Positions 43,813-55,016 of a stretch of 64,000 nucleotides of DNA are shown here, one piece after another. The first letter of the stretch is position 1; every line of letters begins with the position of its first letter. The translations under genes and the position numbers were made by a program. The stretch comes from Nigrospora sphaerica (Eukaryota; Ascomycota; Sordariomycetes; Amphisphaeriales; Apiosporaceae): contig JAGVVL010000002.1 in assembly GCA_018287875.1 (NCBI GenBank), positions 7,750,001-7,814,000 on the forward strand, written 5' to 3'. The notes under the pieces are model-generated. The model was not told where the DNA came from and ran no database searches. It worked only from the letters and a program-made list of their open reading frames with translations.

Positions 43813-46800
43813 TTAATTTCGAAACGCTCCCTTGGCGAGCGAGAATAGGCTCGCAAAGCCCGAGTCGGAGCCTCCCTGCGACCGCCGGTCCTCCTTGTCC
43901 TCGCGGCGCTCCTCGTCGGCCCGCGCCCGGCGGCGGTGGCGGCGGCGGCGCTCTCGCTCCTCGTCGTCGGCCTCGCCCGACCGCACCGATGCCGACTCGT
44001 AGCCGTTGCGCGCGTCGAGGTGCCGCGACGACACGCCCGAGGGGGCGTGTTCGCGCGGTCGGTCGTGAGCATGGGCGTGGTGGCGTCCGGGCGGGCGGCG
44101 GGACCGGTCCTCGCGGCTGCTGCGCGAGGGGCCTCGTTCCCGCGTCGCGGGGCTGATCCAGTCCACCGGGGCGGTGCCTTCATCGGACACAACGAGGGTC
44201 GACATGGTCGTCGTCGTCGTTGATGTCGGCGTCGCCACCTCCTCGACCTGGATACTGGGAGGCGGCCGGCCGACTTCCCCGGCGGGCCCAGCGCGCGCTG
44301 GCAGGGCCCCGTTGACAGCACTCGCGCGGTCTCCGCCCGTCGCCGGTTGTGGCACGGCGGCTGGCTGTGGCACGGCGGCTGGCTGTGGTGGGGGTGCGTC
44401 GTGGGTGGCCCGAAAGGTGGCCAGGGGGGTATAGAAGGTGGCGGCATATTGGCGGCGCCGCTGTTGCCAGACCAGTGAACAGGACACGCGTATGAGCTCT
44501 TCGATCTCGGCCTGAGTAAGAGGAGGTTCAGCGGGGGGGTTCTGGCGAGCGCATGGCTGGGGGAGGAAACCCCTAAGCCGACGGCCGGGGCAGGTCCCGT
44601 AAGGGGGCGTCTTCCCGGTGAGTGGGGACAACTTACGTGCGTGATGCTGGGCTCCAAGACCAGCCGCCCGTCGCGCCTCGCCCGCGGAACGATGCCCATC
44701 TGGTCCAGCGCCTCGGGCCGCACCCACTCCTCTCCGACGGCTACGTACTCGCGCCGGGCGGCATCGCCATCGTCGCCGGCGGCGGCCGGGGCCGGGAAGA
44801 ACTGGGGCTTGTACGCGGCGTGGTAAAACAGCACGAAGACGGGTTTGGAGTCCAAGAACCACGTCTCGCCGAGGTCTGGTGTAGGGGGCGCGCGGCCATG
44901 TCAGTCAAACCCACTTCACTCCCCCCAATTTGATCCCCCAGGTGTGGGCCAACTTACCCGAGCCACGAACGTAGACCATAGCCAACCCGTGTCCATTGGA
45001 AAGGGTGTCGAGTATATCGGTGCCGCGCACCGCCGACCGGTCGTTGACTAAGGACCCGAGGACCGCCGTCCCGTCTAGACCGTGGCACGCGGTAAAGTCG
45101 TCGGCGTTCCAGATCATGCCTGCGTCGCCGCCGCCGCCCTGGCGCGCGAGGCTGAGGCCGTGGTCCAGGGCGTCGAGCCGCGGGGCCGCCACGTCCTTGC
45201 CCTCGTTCAGCTCATAGGCGGGACGGAGCACCAGAACGGTCGGCTTGTCAAACTTCCGGCTCGCCGGGTTCGGCGGAGGGCGCGGATACCGGTAGGAAAT
45301 CCTTGGGCCCGGGTAAGGGGCAAATTTCCCACCAGCATAGCTTTGGAAGCCGCCAGGGAGGGTCTGATTGAGGTAGCTTCTTCGGTTTGAGGAATAAAAG
45401 CGGTCGAAATCGTTTCTGTAGGCACCGCTGGAAGGCGAAAACGGATCAGGAAACTCGTGCGGGTGCGAGCGTGACTCGGGCTGGGGGAAAGACCTCGGGT
45501 ATTTGGGAGGACCTCTCCGCTCCGGGGGAGGGGAAGGGGTTCTCCTCCAACGATAGCGATCACTGGAAGGCCTCGATCTCTCCTGTATGCGTGGCGCCTC
45601 GGTGTCGCCAGCCTGCGATTCCTGACTCCAACTCCGGCGCCGCGACATACGGATGTGGGGTCTTTCACCGTCGGAATCGTCTTCAGAACTGTACGAATCG
45701 TAATAGTGCGCTTGCTGGGAAAAAAGCGCCGTTAGTGCTTTACTAGAGGAGGGTAAAAAAGGCACAGGGACTCACTGCGTCAGGAACACTTGCTTCTAGA
45801 GCAATGGCTAGGACCTTGCTCCGTATCATCTCCTCGTCAGGAACGACCGTGTCGTTTGGGGTCGCTTCCTCCCCGGCTTTGATCTCTTCCATGTTAAGAG
45901 ACGTCCATTGCAGTAGCAGTTGGTCTACGACAAGTCCGGCCTCTGACGAGTCCTGGTTCGTCCGTCCCGACTGCTCTTGCGTTGCCCGTTCCCTCCTGGC
46001 CCTGCGCTCGGCCACACGATGCTGGCGGTGGATCGCATATTCGGCTTCGTCGGCGGTTGACATTAAATCTTCGAATTCGGTCTCATTTAAGCCACCGCTG
46101 TCTTTCCGTTCCTCTTCCCTGATCACGTTCGGGGTGCCATTGGTCTTGCCCGAACCCATATAAGAACCTCCCGCAAAGACAAGATCGTAGAGAAGAGCTG
46201 CGGCGTCAAGATGCGCGTTGCGACTGAAGGGCGTGATGGTATGCTTTCTTTCTTCCTCCCGTTTCGGGGCAGGCGATGGGATGGGAAGTGCGTCTCCCTT
46301 CCCTTCCTCTGGGTACGTGAAGTCTTCTACGTGCGGCGGTGGTGGTATTACGTATTGGTTTCGAGTACCGGTAGTCGTCGAAGACCTCTTATGCAGGCCG
46401 GAGGCAACGGGTGGCGACTGTTCATCGCGTCAGTTCGTCCGCCCGTTACCAGCTTGGGATATTTAGTAACCTGAACTTGGGAATCTGGCGGTACAGGCGC
46501 CGAGGGTGGAGCTGAGGCCCCGGTGTCTCTGTACGCTCGCTCATCATGACTATCGAGGGAGTCCCTGCAGTCTTGTACTAGGCATTCTGCCTGCTTCCGG
46601 AGTCGGCGCTGCGAAGACTTCATCTTGCTGCACGGGCCCGTTGGTCAGCAAGTTTACAAAAGGACTTTCCTCTGGGATTTTCCGTACTGCGTGGCATCCT
46701 TCTTCACAATACCCAGAGTCAAGATGACCACCTGCATGCTAACGGTGCTTTTGTGTGTATGTATATCGGCCAACAGCGACTTCGCCTTGCTCCACTTCAG

Positions 46801-47100
46801 TCGCTTCATTATGCTCTTATCCTCAATCATGTCGAGTATTTCGTCCTGGGTCTCCTTGATGCTCGAGACGACCGACATTATTCCGCGGAAGTAATGGCGT
46901 GAGGCGATGGCATGCCCGTCCGAGATGATTTCATGCAAGTGCTCGAGCGTACAGGTAAGACTGGCCATCTCTTTGGCGACCTCGCGCATTTGTCGGGGCG
47001 CATGGCGGACCGTCTGCACCAGCGTGTACAGGGAGGACACGAGCGTAGCGCCGGCCGTCGAGATGCCGGCAATACCAGAGATGACGGACAGCGGATCCAT
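43813..47100 (-). CDS. Protein with STAND-type fungal N-terminal domain and disordered Arg/Ser-rich tail
   Basis: Six exons (46688-47100, 46471-46627, 45776-46417, 44958-45714, 44637-44875, 43813-44511) keep frame and give 968 aa. Residues 1-130 (MDPLSVISGIAGISTAGATL; then helices with TVRHAPRQMREVAKEM) form the helical fungal N-terminal domain found at the front of many STAND/NLR-like proteins. No NACHT, NB-ARC or repeat domain follows. Instead there is an Arg/Ser/Pro-rich middle (SRRRSWSQES; RWRRTPSPPPERR), a compact region with PTVLVLRPAYELN and GETWFLDSKPVFVLFYH, a helix with EIEELIRVSCSLVWQQRRR, and a basic tail. The second donor (46471) is weak: CAG|GTTACT or the alternative CAA|GTTCAG. 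The function is unknown. The N-terminal domain suggests a possible signalling or self/non-self role, which is inference. Confidence 0.75.
44348..44388. repeat. 18-bp coding tandem repeat
   Basis: TGTGGCACGGCGGCTGGC is present 2.3 times on the + strand. On the minus strand it encodes a repeated Pro-Gln-Pro-Ala-Ala-Val unit in the last exon of the STAND-N-domain gene. Confidence 0.85.
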
Positions 47101-48173
47101 GATAGCAGCAATAATGCGTCGAGGTCAGCTTCGTGTCGATACAGGCGCATCACGAGCCCTAGCAGATGAACACCCGCTAGGACCTGTGGTTCTTATAATT
47201 CCCAAGCGGGCTATCCATACCTTGCGGCTGCGGCTGCGGCTGCGGCTGCGTGATCTCTCGAGTCTGCCTCGGCCAGCCAATTTGACCAGGGCATCGTGCG
47301 AGAAGCCGGGGTGTCTTTGTCAGCCCGCAGCAATTAAGAGGCATCCCAATGCACTCCGCCACCACCAAGACCTATCAGCCCAACGATGACCAAGCAGAAG
47401 CGAGACGGGCAAGTTAGCCAACGGCCATTCGGGGGTGTTCCTCGATTGCAGTGCATCTTGTATTCCCAAGAGGCACCCTGACTTCGAGGTCCTCCAAAGC
47501 CTGGCCTCGTCTGTTCGTGCGGGGCTTGGCAGCGCGGTGCGCATCCCTTAAGTATTTGCCGCAAGGCAACAAAACAAGGCAAACGCGAGAGTCAGACCGC
47601 GGCTCCAGTATGGCTCTACTTCAGAAAGCGGAATCAGCTTGGCTTTTCGACGGCAGATTTCTTATCAAGACTCACCAGAGTCACCTCAAAGCAGTGGTCT
47701 TCTCAATTTGGGGGGGGGAGAAAACTGAATGGATTTATACACCAAAGCTGGTTGTCCCCTAGCAAGAAAAAGGGTATCCTGTCCAAACAGGGGTAGCTAG
47801 AATATGAAGATGTACGTCGACAGGCGGCACGCAGAAGGAATATGAGGGTCTAGAGAAAGCGGATGCGAGATGGATGGAAACGAGCGAGGTGGTTGCGTGG
47901 GGGCCAAAAACCTGGCACTTATTGATTAGCTCCGCATATGGGATAATACTAGGGTAACTAACCATCTACGTAACTGTAATCGAGAAGGCGGTGTTGCACC
48001 TCCCGGGTTAGGCCTCCTTCCCGATCACGCAAGCCAAGACATCAGATGCACTTAGAAGGCCACAAATCTATGACTGAGTATATATGAGCTTTTATGCCCC
48101 AAAGAAAAGTCTAGATGGCGGGCATACAGTTTGTTCCGAGATCTACGACCCAGCACCAATAACGCAATCTAGA
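47101..48173. other. Intergenic region with (TGCGGC)n
   Basis: This 1.07 kb runs between the STAND-N-domain gene start and the MFS gene stop. At 47223-47250 TGCGGC is repeated 4.7 times. A G9 run lies near 47709. No gene was recognised, and the right part is A+T-richer. Confidence 0.45.
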
Positions 48174-50028
48174 CTAGCCCATAGTCATGGGCGCCTCACC
48201 GAGTGCGTGGCTTGGAAGCTTCTTAATGGGCACCAGAAGGGAGAACGCGAAGGCCGTGCCGGAGAAGGCCACCGCCACGGCGAATGCAGCCTTTATGCCC
48301 GTCATGTAGGCCTGGAGGACTCCGGGGAGGACGTCGGGAGGAAACACATTATGTAGCTCTGACGCGCCCGTCATGAGCACAAGACCCGGATTAACCGTAG
48401 GCGCCGTCTTGGGTAGCTCGGCAAGCAGCCGGTTCACAAAGGCCGCCTGGCCTGATGATGTGCTCACAGCGCCTCCGATTGTTTGAAAGACTGGCCGGAA
48501 TGCGCAGTTAGTGCCGAGGAACGGCAGGATGAGAGGCAAAGAAGAGAAAAGATGGAAACATACACAGGAGATTGGCCGTAACGGCCGAGATGTCCTCGGC
48601 ACCCACGTTGGCCTGCGCCACGGTCAAGCCGTGCATGATGGAGAAAGCCATGGCGGCGCCCGTGAAAAACTGGTAGCCAACCCATTTTGCCGTCGGGGAG
48701 CCAATGTCGAGCGTGTAAATGAGCCCAATGGCGACGGTCGACAGCATGGAGCCCACCAGCATAACGGGCATGGCGCGCCCCGTCTTCATGACGACGCCGC
48801 CGCCGACGAGAGCAAACACGGCGGCGGCGAGAACGAGAGGCAGGTTGTTGACACCGGATTGGATGGGGCTCGCCTCGAGAATGCTCTGGAAGTAGATAGG
48901 CAGGTAGTAGAGAAGAACAATGTAGCTGCCCATGAAGAAGAACTGGTAGGGCGCCGTGGACCAGAGCGAACGCTGCTTATAGAGGCGCGGCAGCATCATG
49001 GCGTACTCGCCCAGCCAGATCTCCCAGGCCGCGAGGGCGAGGGCAAGGAGGCCGGCGCCGACGAGCAGGCCGATGACTTCGCTACTGCGCCACGGGTGCG
49101 TGGTGCCGCCGTACTGGAGGCCCAGGATGAAACAGGTGATGGCGCCCATGGCCAGGGCGATGCCGACGGGGTCCATGTGCAGCAGCTTCTGGTGCCAGGC
49201 CATCTTGGGCGGGTTGGGGTTGACGGCGGCGGGCAGGCTGAAGAAGAAGAAGACGGCGACGGCGGCGACGCCCCCGATGGGCAGGTTGATGTAGAAACAC
49301 CAGCGCCAGGTGACGCGGTCGGTGAAGGCGCCGCCGATCAGGGGGCCCAGGACGGCCGAGAGGGCGTACGTCATGCCGATGACGCCCATCATCATGGGGC
49401 GCTTGGCCGGCGGGATGGTGAGCGAGACGATGCTGGTGCCGCCGACGGAGAGGCCGGCGCCGCCGAGGCCAGAGATGGCGCGGCCGACGACAAGCGTCTT
49501 GGAGTTGGGGGCCACGCCGCAGAGGAGGCTGCCGACCTCGAAGACGAACATGGAGACCAGGAAGCTCCACTTGATGTCGAAGTACTTGTACAGCTTGCCG
49601 GCCGACGTGTGGGCGGCGCCGAAGGTCATGAAGTAGGCAGCTGCGTACCAGGACACATCGGACAGGCCGTGAAACTCGTCGGTGATCTTAGGGATGGCGG
49701 TGCCGACGATGGTCTGGAACGCGCGGCGACGCCGCTGTTAGTGGCGGGCCGTTGCGGGGGCCGGGCCGTTGTGGGGCCGCTGGGACGGCCCACGGGGGTG
49801 GAGACGTACCTGGTCCAGAGCGATCAGGAAAACCGCGACGATGGAGGCGCTAGCGAGCAGCACCAGCTTGAGACCCTGCGGATATTGGTTTTCGGCCATG
49901 GCCTGAGTCGACGATTCACTGCTGTGGGCTCTGTCTGCCACGGGGGCCTCCATGGTCGACACCTGGGACGACTCGGCCCCGCCCACAGCCGCCGTTGCAG
50001 CCCCTTTCTTCTCTGTGAAGTCCGTCAT
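48174..50028 (-). CDS. MFS drug/metabolite efflux transporter (DHA, about 14 TM)
   Basis: Three exons (49810-50028, 48564-49713, 48174-48490) give 561 aa. A charged N-terminus leads to TM1 with the antiporter signature ALDQTIVGTAIPKI. GRAISGLGGAG follows in TM4, and LGPLIGGAFTDRVTWRWCFY gives the TM5 proton-antiporter motif C and the WRWCF segment of 14-TM DHA transporters. The third junction restores LLFFQTIGGAVST, typical of the family. Such proton antiporters export toxins, drugs or secondary metabolites across the plasma membrane. It lies at the edge of a group with an oxidoreductase remnant, a PKS-NRPS remnant and an SDR, so a former role in exporting that cluster's product is plausible. 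The protein itself looks intact. Confidence 0.92.
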
Positions 50029-50728
50029 GATGGACGGGCTGTCGATGCACGCGTGGGAGCCTCGGCCGCCAGCGGCACACGCAAGGAAGCAAGCGAGAGG
50101 CTAGATAGAGGGAAGGACGAGTGGGCTGTTGCAAGGCAAACCTATACAAGGATGTATGTACAGATCAAGCTACTCATGTACAGTATGTAGGTTTGCGCAA
50201 CGATCTGCACCGCCAGGACAATTCCACGGCGACACTTGCACCTCCTTTTAGTAAAGACGCCCTGGAGAGCCGGCGAAACAGGAGTCCTTGATCGGGGCAA
50301 CTGTTGCGCCGAACGGAGGCAAGCCGTCTTGGCGGTGGCTTGCACCTAGCGATAGCATCGCTTACGGCCGTAACTCGCCCCGGGGCCGAAGTTTCGGCCC
50401 CCACTTAAAATCACCGATCAGTTCGAGACCTTTCACTATGTACCAGCACTTGGCTATGCAACTCACGACCGGCCTTCGGCCACAATGAAAATCACAGACG
50501 CCCGGTAGCATCTCTGCGTTGCGTACTACGCCGACTGGCCCGGCCATTTCGAGCCAAGATGCCATCGAAGGCAGACTGCCACGAGCGGGACAAGATGTGT
50601 TGACGACCCTGACAGTGCATCGGCGCTGGCCAGTCTTTTCTTAAGCTGCTACCAGCTCATCCCTTGCTTCCCTCGAGAGTTTACGCTCTTCCTTGATAGC
50701 AAGAGCGGAACTGACGAACCGGCATGGC
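50029..50728. other. Divergent promoter region of the MFS gene and the damaged oxidoreductase
   Basis: This 0.7 kb holds the MFS promoter on the left. On the right, where the first β-strand and Gly-rich nucleotide loop of the oxidoreductase should be encoded, all three frames fail to give such a motif. Confidence 0.45.
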
Positions 50729-51943
50729 AGCGCCTGGACCCTGACGAATCCCGCCAAGTTGCACCCCGAGGTGGTTGTGCAGGCCGTCGCGGCAAGGAAC
50801 CGCAAGCGGGCCGAAGAATTCGCCAAGCAGCACGGCATCCCCGATGTCAGAGATTCGTACCAGGATATGTGACGTGACAATCGGCCTGGCTCGGCCGGCC
50901 CGGTGGCTACAGCCATGGCACTGACACAAGGCACAGAAATCCTCGATGACCCCAAGATTGACTACGTCCTGGCCCCTCTGCCCAACTCTCTACACTTCGA
51001 GGGGGCCGTCAAGGCCGTCCAGGCTGGCAAACATGTTCTGCTTGAGAAGCCGTCTGTGTCCAGCGCGACAGAGGCCACGACACTGTTTAACCTGCCCGAA
51101 TTCCACGGTCCCAGTCCCCCCGTCATCCTGGAGGCCTGCCACTTCCGGTTCCACCCCGTCTGGGCGCTGTTCCGGTCCCTTGTCACGCCCGCCGACGTCG
51201 TCCACGTCGACACCTTCTGCATGATTCCGTGGTGGATGGTGACCAAGGACCATATCCACTTCAACTACAACCTGGCCGGCGGCACTATGATGGGGATGGG
51301 CACCTACAACTTTGCCGCGCTGCGCCTTCTCTTTGACGCCGAGCCCGAGGAGTGTCTCAGCTGGGATACGGAGGCCTTCACCGAGGGCGTGCACCACGAC
51401 TGCGACTACAACTTCAAGGCCCGGTTCCGCTTCCCCAACGGCGGCATCGACGAGGCCTACAGCACGCTCCAGGGGCCGACCATCTGGCAGCCGTCCCGGG
51501 CCACCGTTGTGCACCGCCAGGTCGCCGTGCCCAACGAGACGCTCCCGGCGGCGCATGAGAAGCCTGTCACGCGCGAGGTGACGGTTCAGGGCTGGATCCA
51601 TGCCATCTTCTGGCATCGCGTCGATGTCAAGGAGACGTTTGTCATCCGCGACCGCGATGGCGGAAAAGTCCTCAAGACGTGGACCGAGGGCCGGTCCCAC
51701 AAGGCTTACACCTTCAAGGAGGCGGGCGGCGGGCTGGCCGAGATGCCCGGCGAGAAAGACACCTGGATTTCGTTTAGCTACCAGCTCGAGGAGTTCGTGA
51801 ACCGAGTCAAGGGCCGCGATACGCGGTACTGGGTGGAGAGGAACGATTTTGTCGATCAGATGAAGATGATTGACATGGCCTACGCGAAGAGCGGCCTGGG
51901 AATCCGACCGACCAGTTCCTTTGAGGCCAAAGGCAAGGTTTAA
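50729..51943 (+). pseudogene. Gfo/Idh/MocA-family oxidoreductase, 5'-damaged
   Basis: From 50729 one frame reads SAWTLTNPAKLHPEVVVQAV, then RNRKRAEEFAKQHGIPDVRD and ends SYQDM at a TGA (50870s). The continuation, ILDDPKIDYVLAPLPNSLHF, lies in another frame from about 50940 and runs intact to a stop at 51943. It includes GKHVLLEKPSVSS (the conserved EKP catalytic motif) and an α/β domain with GGTMMGMGTYNFAAL. A GTGACG...GGCACAG intron between the two parts would leave the frames one base apart. The glycine-rich dinucleotide loop before NPAK is not found upstream. I therefore read it as a 5'-truncated, frameshifted NAD(P)-dependent oxidoreductase. A shorter protein from the ATG at 50915 (342 aa) could still be made but would lack part of the Rossmann fold. 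Confidence 0.65.
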
Positions 51944-52310
51944 ATACGGAGGCTATCCTCCAGTACTTGTGGGAGTGGCCTGGGGATCGGGCTTTTGATA
52001 CTTTTGTGCAGACACGGAATGAGATACACGTCCCAAGGCCCGAGCACCGTACTGCCGTTCGACCCTGCCGTTTGCTCTGGGCCAATGTACTACTGATCCG
52101 GTTTGCCCAAGTTCGAAAAGGTTCCATAAATGCCACCAATAGAGGACAAAGTCCGCAAGGCTGGTGCAAGCTCGAAGTCATGGGACCTTAGAACCGTTTC
52201 TCACGGGCCCAGCATGGAAACTGTTACAGCCTCACTGCCATGTGTTCCGTTGGTGTGCAAAACGACACCCAGCTTCAATACCTGCAGTGAGAACGGCGAA
52301 TACGTAGAAA
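51944..52310. other. Gap between oxidoreductase and PKS-NRPS relics
   Basis: About 370 bp. I find no coding continuity with either neighbour and no repeat or transposon end. Confidence 0.4.
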
Positions 52311-53210
52311 ATGGGATGGGAAAGCTACAGCTCCCGACATATCTCGATGTATGCAGATTTCCAAGCGATAGGCAACGTCGAGGAAGCAGATGAGCTCGGC
52401 ATCGACTCGCTCGTGGCGGTGGAGGTCCGCTCATGGTTCCTCAAGGAGCTCAAGGTGGAAATTCCGGTCTTGAAGATCGTAGGCAGCGCTACGGTTATGG
52501 AGTTGTGCGAGAGAGCATTCGAGAAGCTCGCACCGGAGATGCAGCCTGGACCCATTGGCACTCCAGTCAAGCCTGAACCGACGGCAACGTCGTCGTCGCC
52601 TTCTCGGCTGCCAACGACGCCATCAAAAGAGGACGAAGTCGCGGAAAGTGACTCCGCCTACACGCCCGCGTCCGTAACCAGCGACGGGTCTGACTTCCCA
52701 CTTGAGACTCCAGGGACGACCATGGCTTACTCGGGCCCGGCCACCCCCAACCCGAAGTCCAGCAGCCTCGCCTCCGGCAACGATGGCCCCGCGTCAGGTG
52801 GCCTCTTTTCCCCGGCACCCAAGCACCAGCCCGACACCAAGGCGGCGGCGGCCCCTTGCCGATTCCTCAAGAGCGAGCGGATATCCCTCTCCCAGTCGCA
52901 TTTCTGGTACCTGCGGCACATGCTGGACGACCAGACAGCGCCCAACGTCACCTCTTCCTACTGTTTGACGGGAGACTTGCGTATTGGCGACCTCGAGAAG
53001 GCCATCCGCGTCGTCACCACGCGGCACGAGGCGCTACGGACGTGCTTCGTGGGCGACGAAGCCGACCCCGGCGAGGCCTACCAGAAGGTCATGCCCAGCT
53101 CTCCCGTGCGTCTGGAGCGCAAGAATGTGACATCGGTCGAGGCCAATAGTTATGTACGTAAAGGCTGCTCAGGATCCACCACGTGCCAGCAACCCGCGCT
53201 ACTTCCTTAG
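52311..53210 (+). pseudogene. PKS-NRPS relic: carrier-domain end plus start of condensation domain
   Basis: Within a 299-codon frame, homology begins abruptly at EADELGIDSLVAVEVRSWFL. This is the phosphopantetheine site (Ser in GIDSL) and second half of an acyl carrier domain of the kind seen at the end of highly reducing fungal PKSs. A Ser/Thr/Pro-rich linker of about 100 residues follows. Then comes the beginning of an NRPS condensation domain: RISLSQSHFWYLRHMLDDQ, SSYCLTGDLRIGDLEKAIRV and TTRHEALRTCFVGDE. It stops after RLERKNVTSVEANSY near 53155, before the catalytic HHxxxDG. The order ACP-linker-C is that of fungal PKS-NRPS hybrids of about 4000 aa, so only about 7% of such an enzyme remains. 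The 3' end abuts the convergent SDR gene. Confidence 0.8.
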
Positions 53211-54293
53211 ATCCTGCAGAATACCCGATACGTTCGCGAAATTGAATTCCTCCAGAGTTTCCTCCCACAACCGGTCCCTGAGCATCTTACCATCTGTCGT
53301 GTAGCACAGGCTTGGATAGCTGACGGTGTGCCACGTGTTAGAATATATCAACAGGCCCACCCTGCCAACGGTTGAGAGACCACGGGGGAAAAACGGGACG
53401 ACTCACGGCTTGATGGTCCATTCGCTCAGGAAAGAGCCATGGCTGGCGGACCCTTGGGAAATGCCATCGATGTAGGTCGTGGCGGCGACCTCAGGCTTCC
53501 GCGCGCCCATGATGAACTGGATCACGGCCATGGCCTTGCGAAGGATGAACGGTTGCGTGCTGAAGAAGCCGGTCCCGCCCGTCATGCCGGGGTTCACCAT
53601 GTTGATAAATACCCCCGTATCCACGGCCTCGGCCAGCTTCCAGACGAAGAGTATCAGGAGGAGCTTCGATATGCCGTACCATCGGGGCTGGGCGAATTCC
53701 TTGGGGTTGTCAAAGCGCGACAGCACGGGCCCAGACGTCTCGATCGGCGTCGAGTATACCATGTCGGACCCGACGAGGGAGAGCGTGGCTGTCCTGCCAC
53801 TCTGCTTCTGTGCTTCCAACACCGGCAGGAGCAGAATGGCCAGGAGGGCAGTGGAGAGGTAGTTAACCTGGATGGTGCCCTCGTGCCCCGACGGGGCCGT
53901 GGCAAAAGACGCCTTGAGAAGGCCTGCGTTCAATATGACGATGTCGAGGCGTGGCAGTTGGGCGCACCGGCTGGCAAACTGCTGAACCGAGTCGTACGAC
54001 TCCATGTCTACCACCGAGACGCTGACGGTGGAAGCGGGAAACTCTTTCCGGAGCTTGGCAGCCGCCTCGTCGCCGCGGGTTTGTGACCGCACGGCCACGA
54101 CGAGGTGGGAGAGTCCCACGGAGAGGAGGTGGCGCGCCGCATGGAAGCCGATGCCCGTGTTGCTGCCGGTGACGACGGCGTATTGGCCCGCGAGCCGCAG
54201 GTCCGGCAAGGGTTTGGGACGAGCAAGCTGGCGGCGGATGAGGCCGAGAAAGGATGCCTCGCCTGAGGCTTGCGTCTCGAGGGCTAACGACAT
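53199..54293 (-). CDS. Short-chain dehydrogenase/reductase (SDR)
   Basis: Two exons (53407-54293, 53199-53319; GTGAGT donor, GTCAG acceptor) give 335 aa. The Rossmann motif TGSNTGIG (about 42-49), DIVILNAGLL (the NAG motif) and the active-site WYGISK (Tyr-x3-Lys), with an upstream Ser in LVGSDM, are present. A hydrophobic helix (LLLILFVWKLAEAV) follows the catalytic Lys. The C-terminal exon adds YPSLCYTTDGKMLRDRLWEE and a final EFNFANVSGILQDLRK. It is an NAD(P)-dependent ketone/alcohol oxidoreductase of the fungal retinol-dehydrogenase-like SDR type; the substrate is unknown. Because it ends next to a PKS-NRPS remnant, a former tailoring role is a reasonable inference. No lesion is seen. Confidence 0.88.
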
Positions 54294-54932
54294 GACGATG
54301 GCTAAGCTGTGAAGATCGAGCCACGGGTGAACCGACCGCCTCAGCTAGTACCCGGTAGCGGAGGTACTAGTCGAGATGATATCCATCCACGACAGCCATG
54401 CTCGCATGTTCACAACGGCTAAAGAATTGGGTCGTCACGCTTTGCCAGCAAATATAAGTCGGCGACTATGGCTGCAAAGCACCGAATGCATATCTTGGTG
54501 TCGTACCGTCGGTCAGATTTATTGCACCGACTTCCGACTACGAAGGAGCCAGGCTGAAAGTACCAAGGTACATAGGTATATAAGCGAGTACCTGAGAGGA
54601 ACCATTACCCGGGCCGCCCCGTTGGTGCTATTTTATTAGATCCGAAACCAGGATCCCACGCTTGCCAAATTCGGCCTCTAGAACGCCGCCTTTCTCGATT
54701 TATGTAAGTAAAATCCGTCCCGGCCTCACGCGTCCTTCGCCCATCAAGCAACACTGAACGCGCCCCTTCTTAAAGCAAAGCCCAAAGGACCGCCCCTGTG
54801 CGACAATTCCGACTCGGAAGCAGGCTTCGGGCCCCATGACGGCCTCCCTCCTCCACGTCCAAAAGATTGATCCATTTTCTCGGCCGTTCTCCATCTTCGC
54901 CCGGGGAGGCAAAAAGTAAACTTCGCAAGCTA
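54294..54932. other. SDR promoter side and tRNA flank
   Basis: This 640 bp holds the SDR promoter. A GGTACATAGGTATATAAGCGAGTACC string near 54567-54592 combines a TATATAA-like element with the TAGGTA/TACC motif seen elsewhere, but it lies about 280 bp from the SDR start. No gene was recognised. Confidence 0.4.
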
Positions 54933-55016
54933 TGCCCACTGCTGGAATCGAACCAGCGATCTCATCATCACCGGAGGTGTTACTAGTGATGCGCTTTACC
55001 ACTAAGCCAAGCGGGC
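54933..55016 (-). tRNA. tRNA-Thr(AGT) with 9-nt intron
   Basis: On the minus strand the acceptor stem GCCCGCT pairs with AGTGGGC (one G-T pair). The D-arm is GGCTTAGTGGTAAAGC. The anticodon stem CATCA/TGATG encloses CT-AGT-A, a 9-nt insert (ACACCTCCG) and G. The T-arm GCTGG-TTCGATT-CCAGC is perfect and the discriminator is A. The intron is in the standard position after base 37. The anticodon AGU is read as IGU after editing. Confidence 0.93.

Noticed and set aside
48511..50190. Plus-strand open frame of 559 codons
   Set aside because: Antisense of the MFS transporter; its Gly/Asp/Arg-rich composition comes from the GC-rich membrane helices on the other strand.
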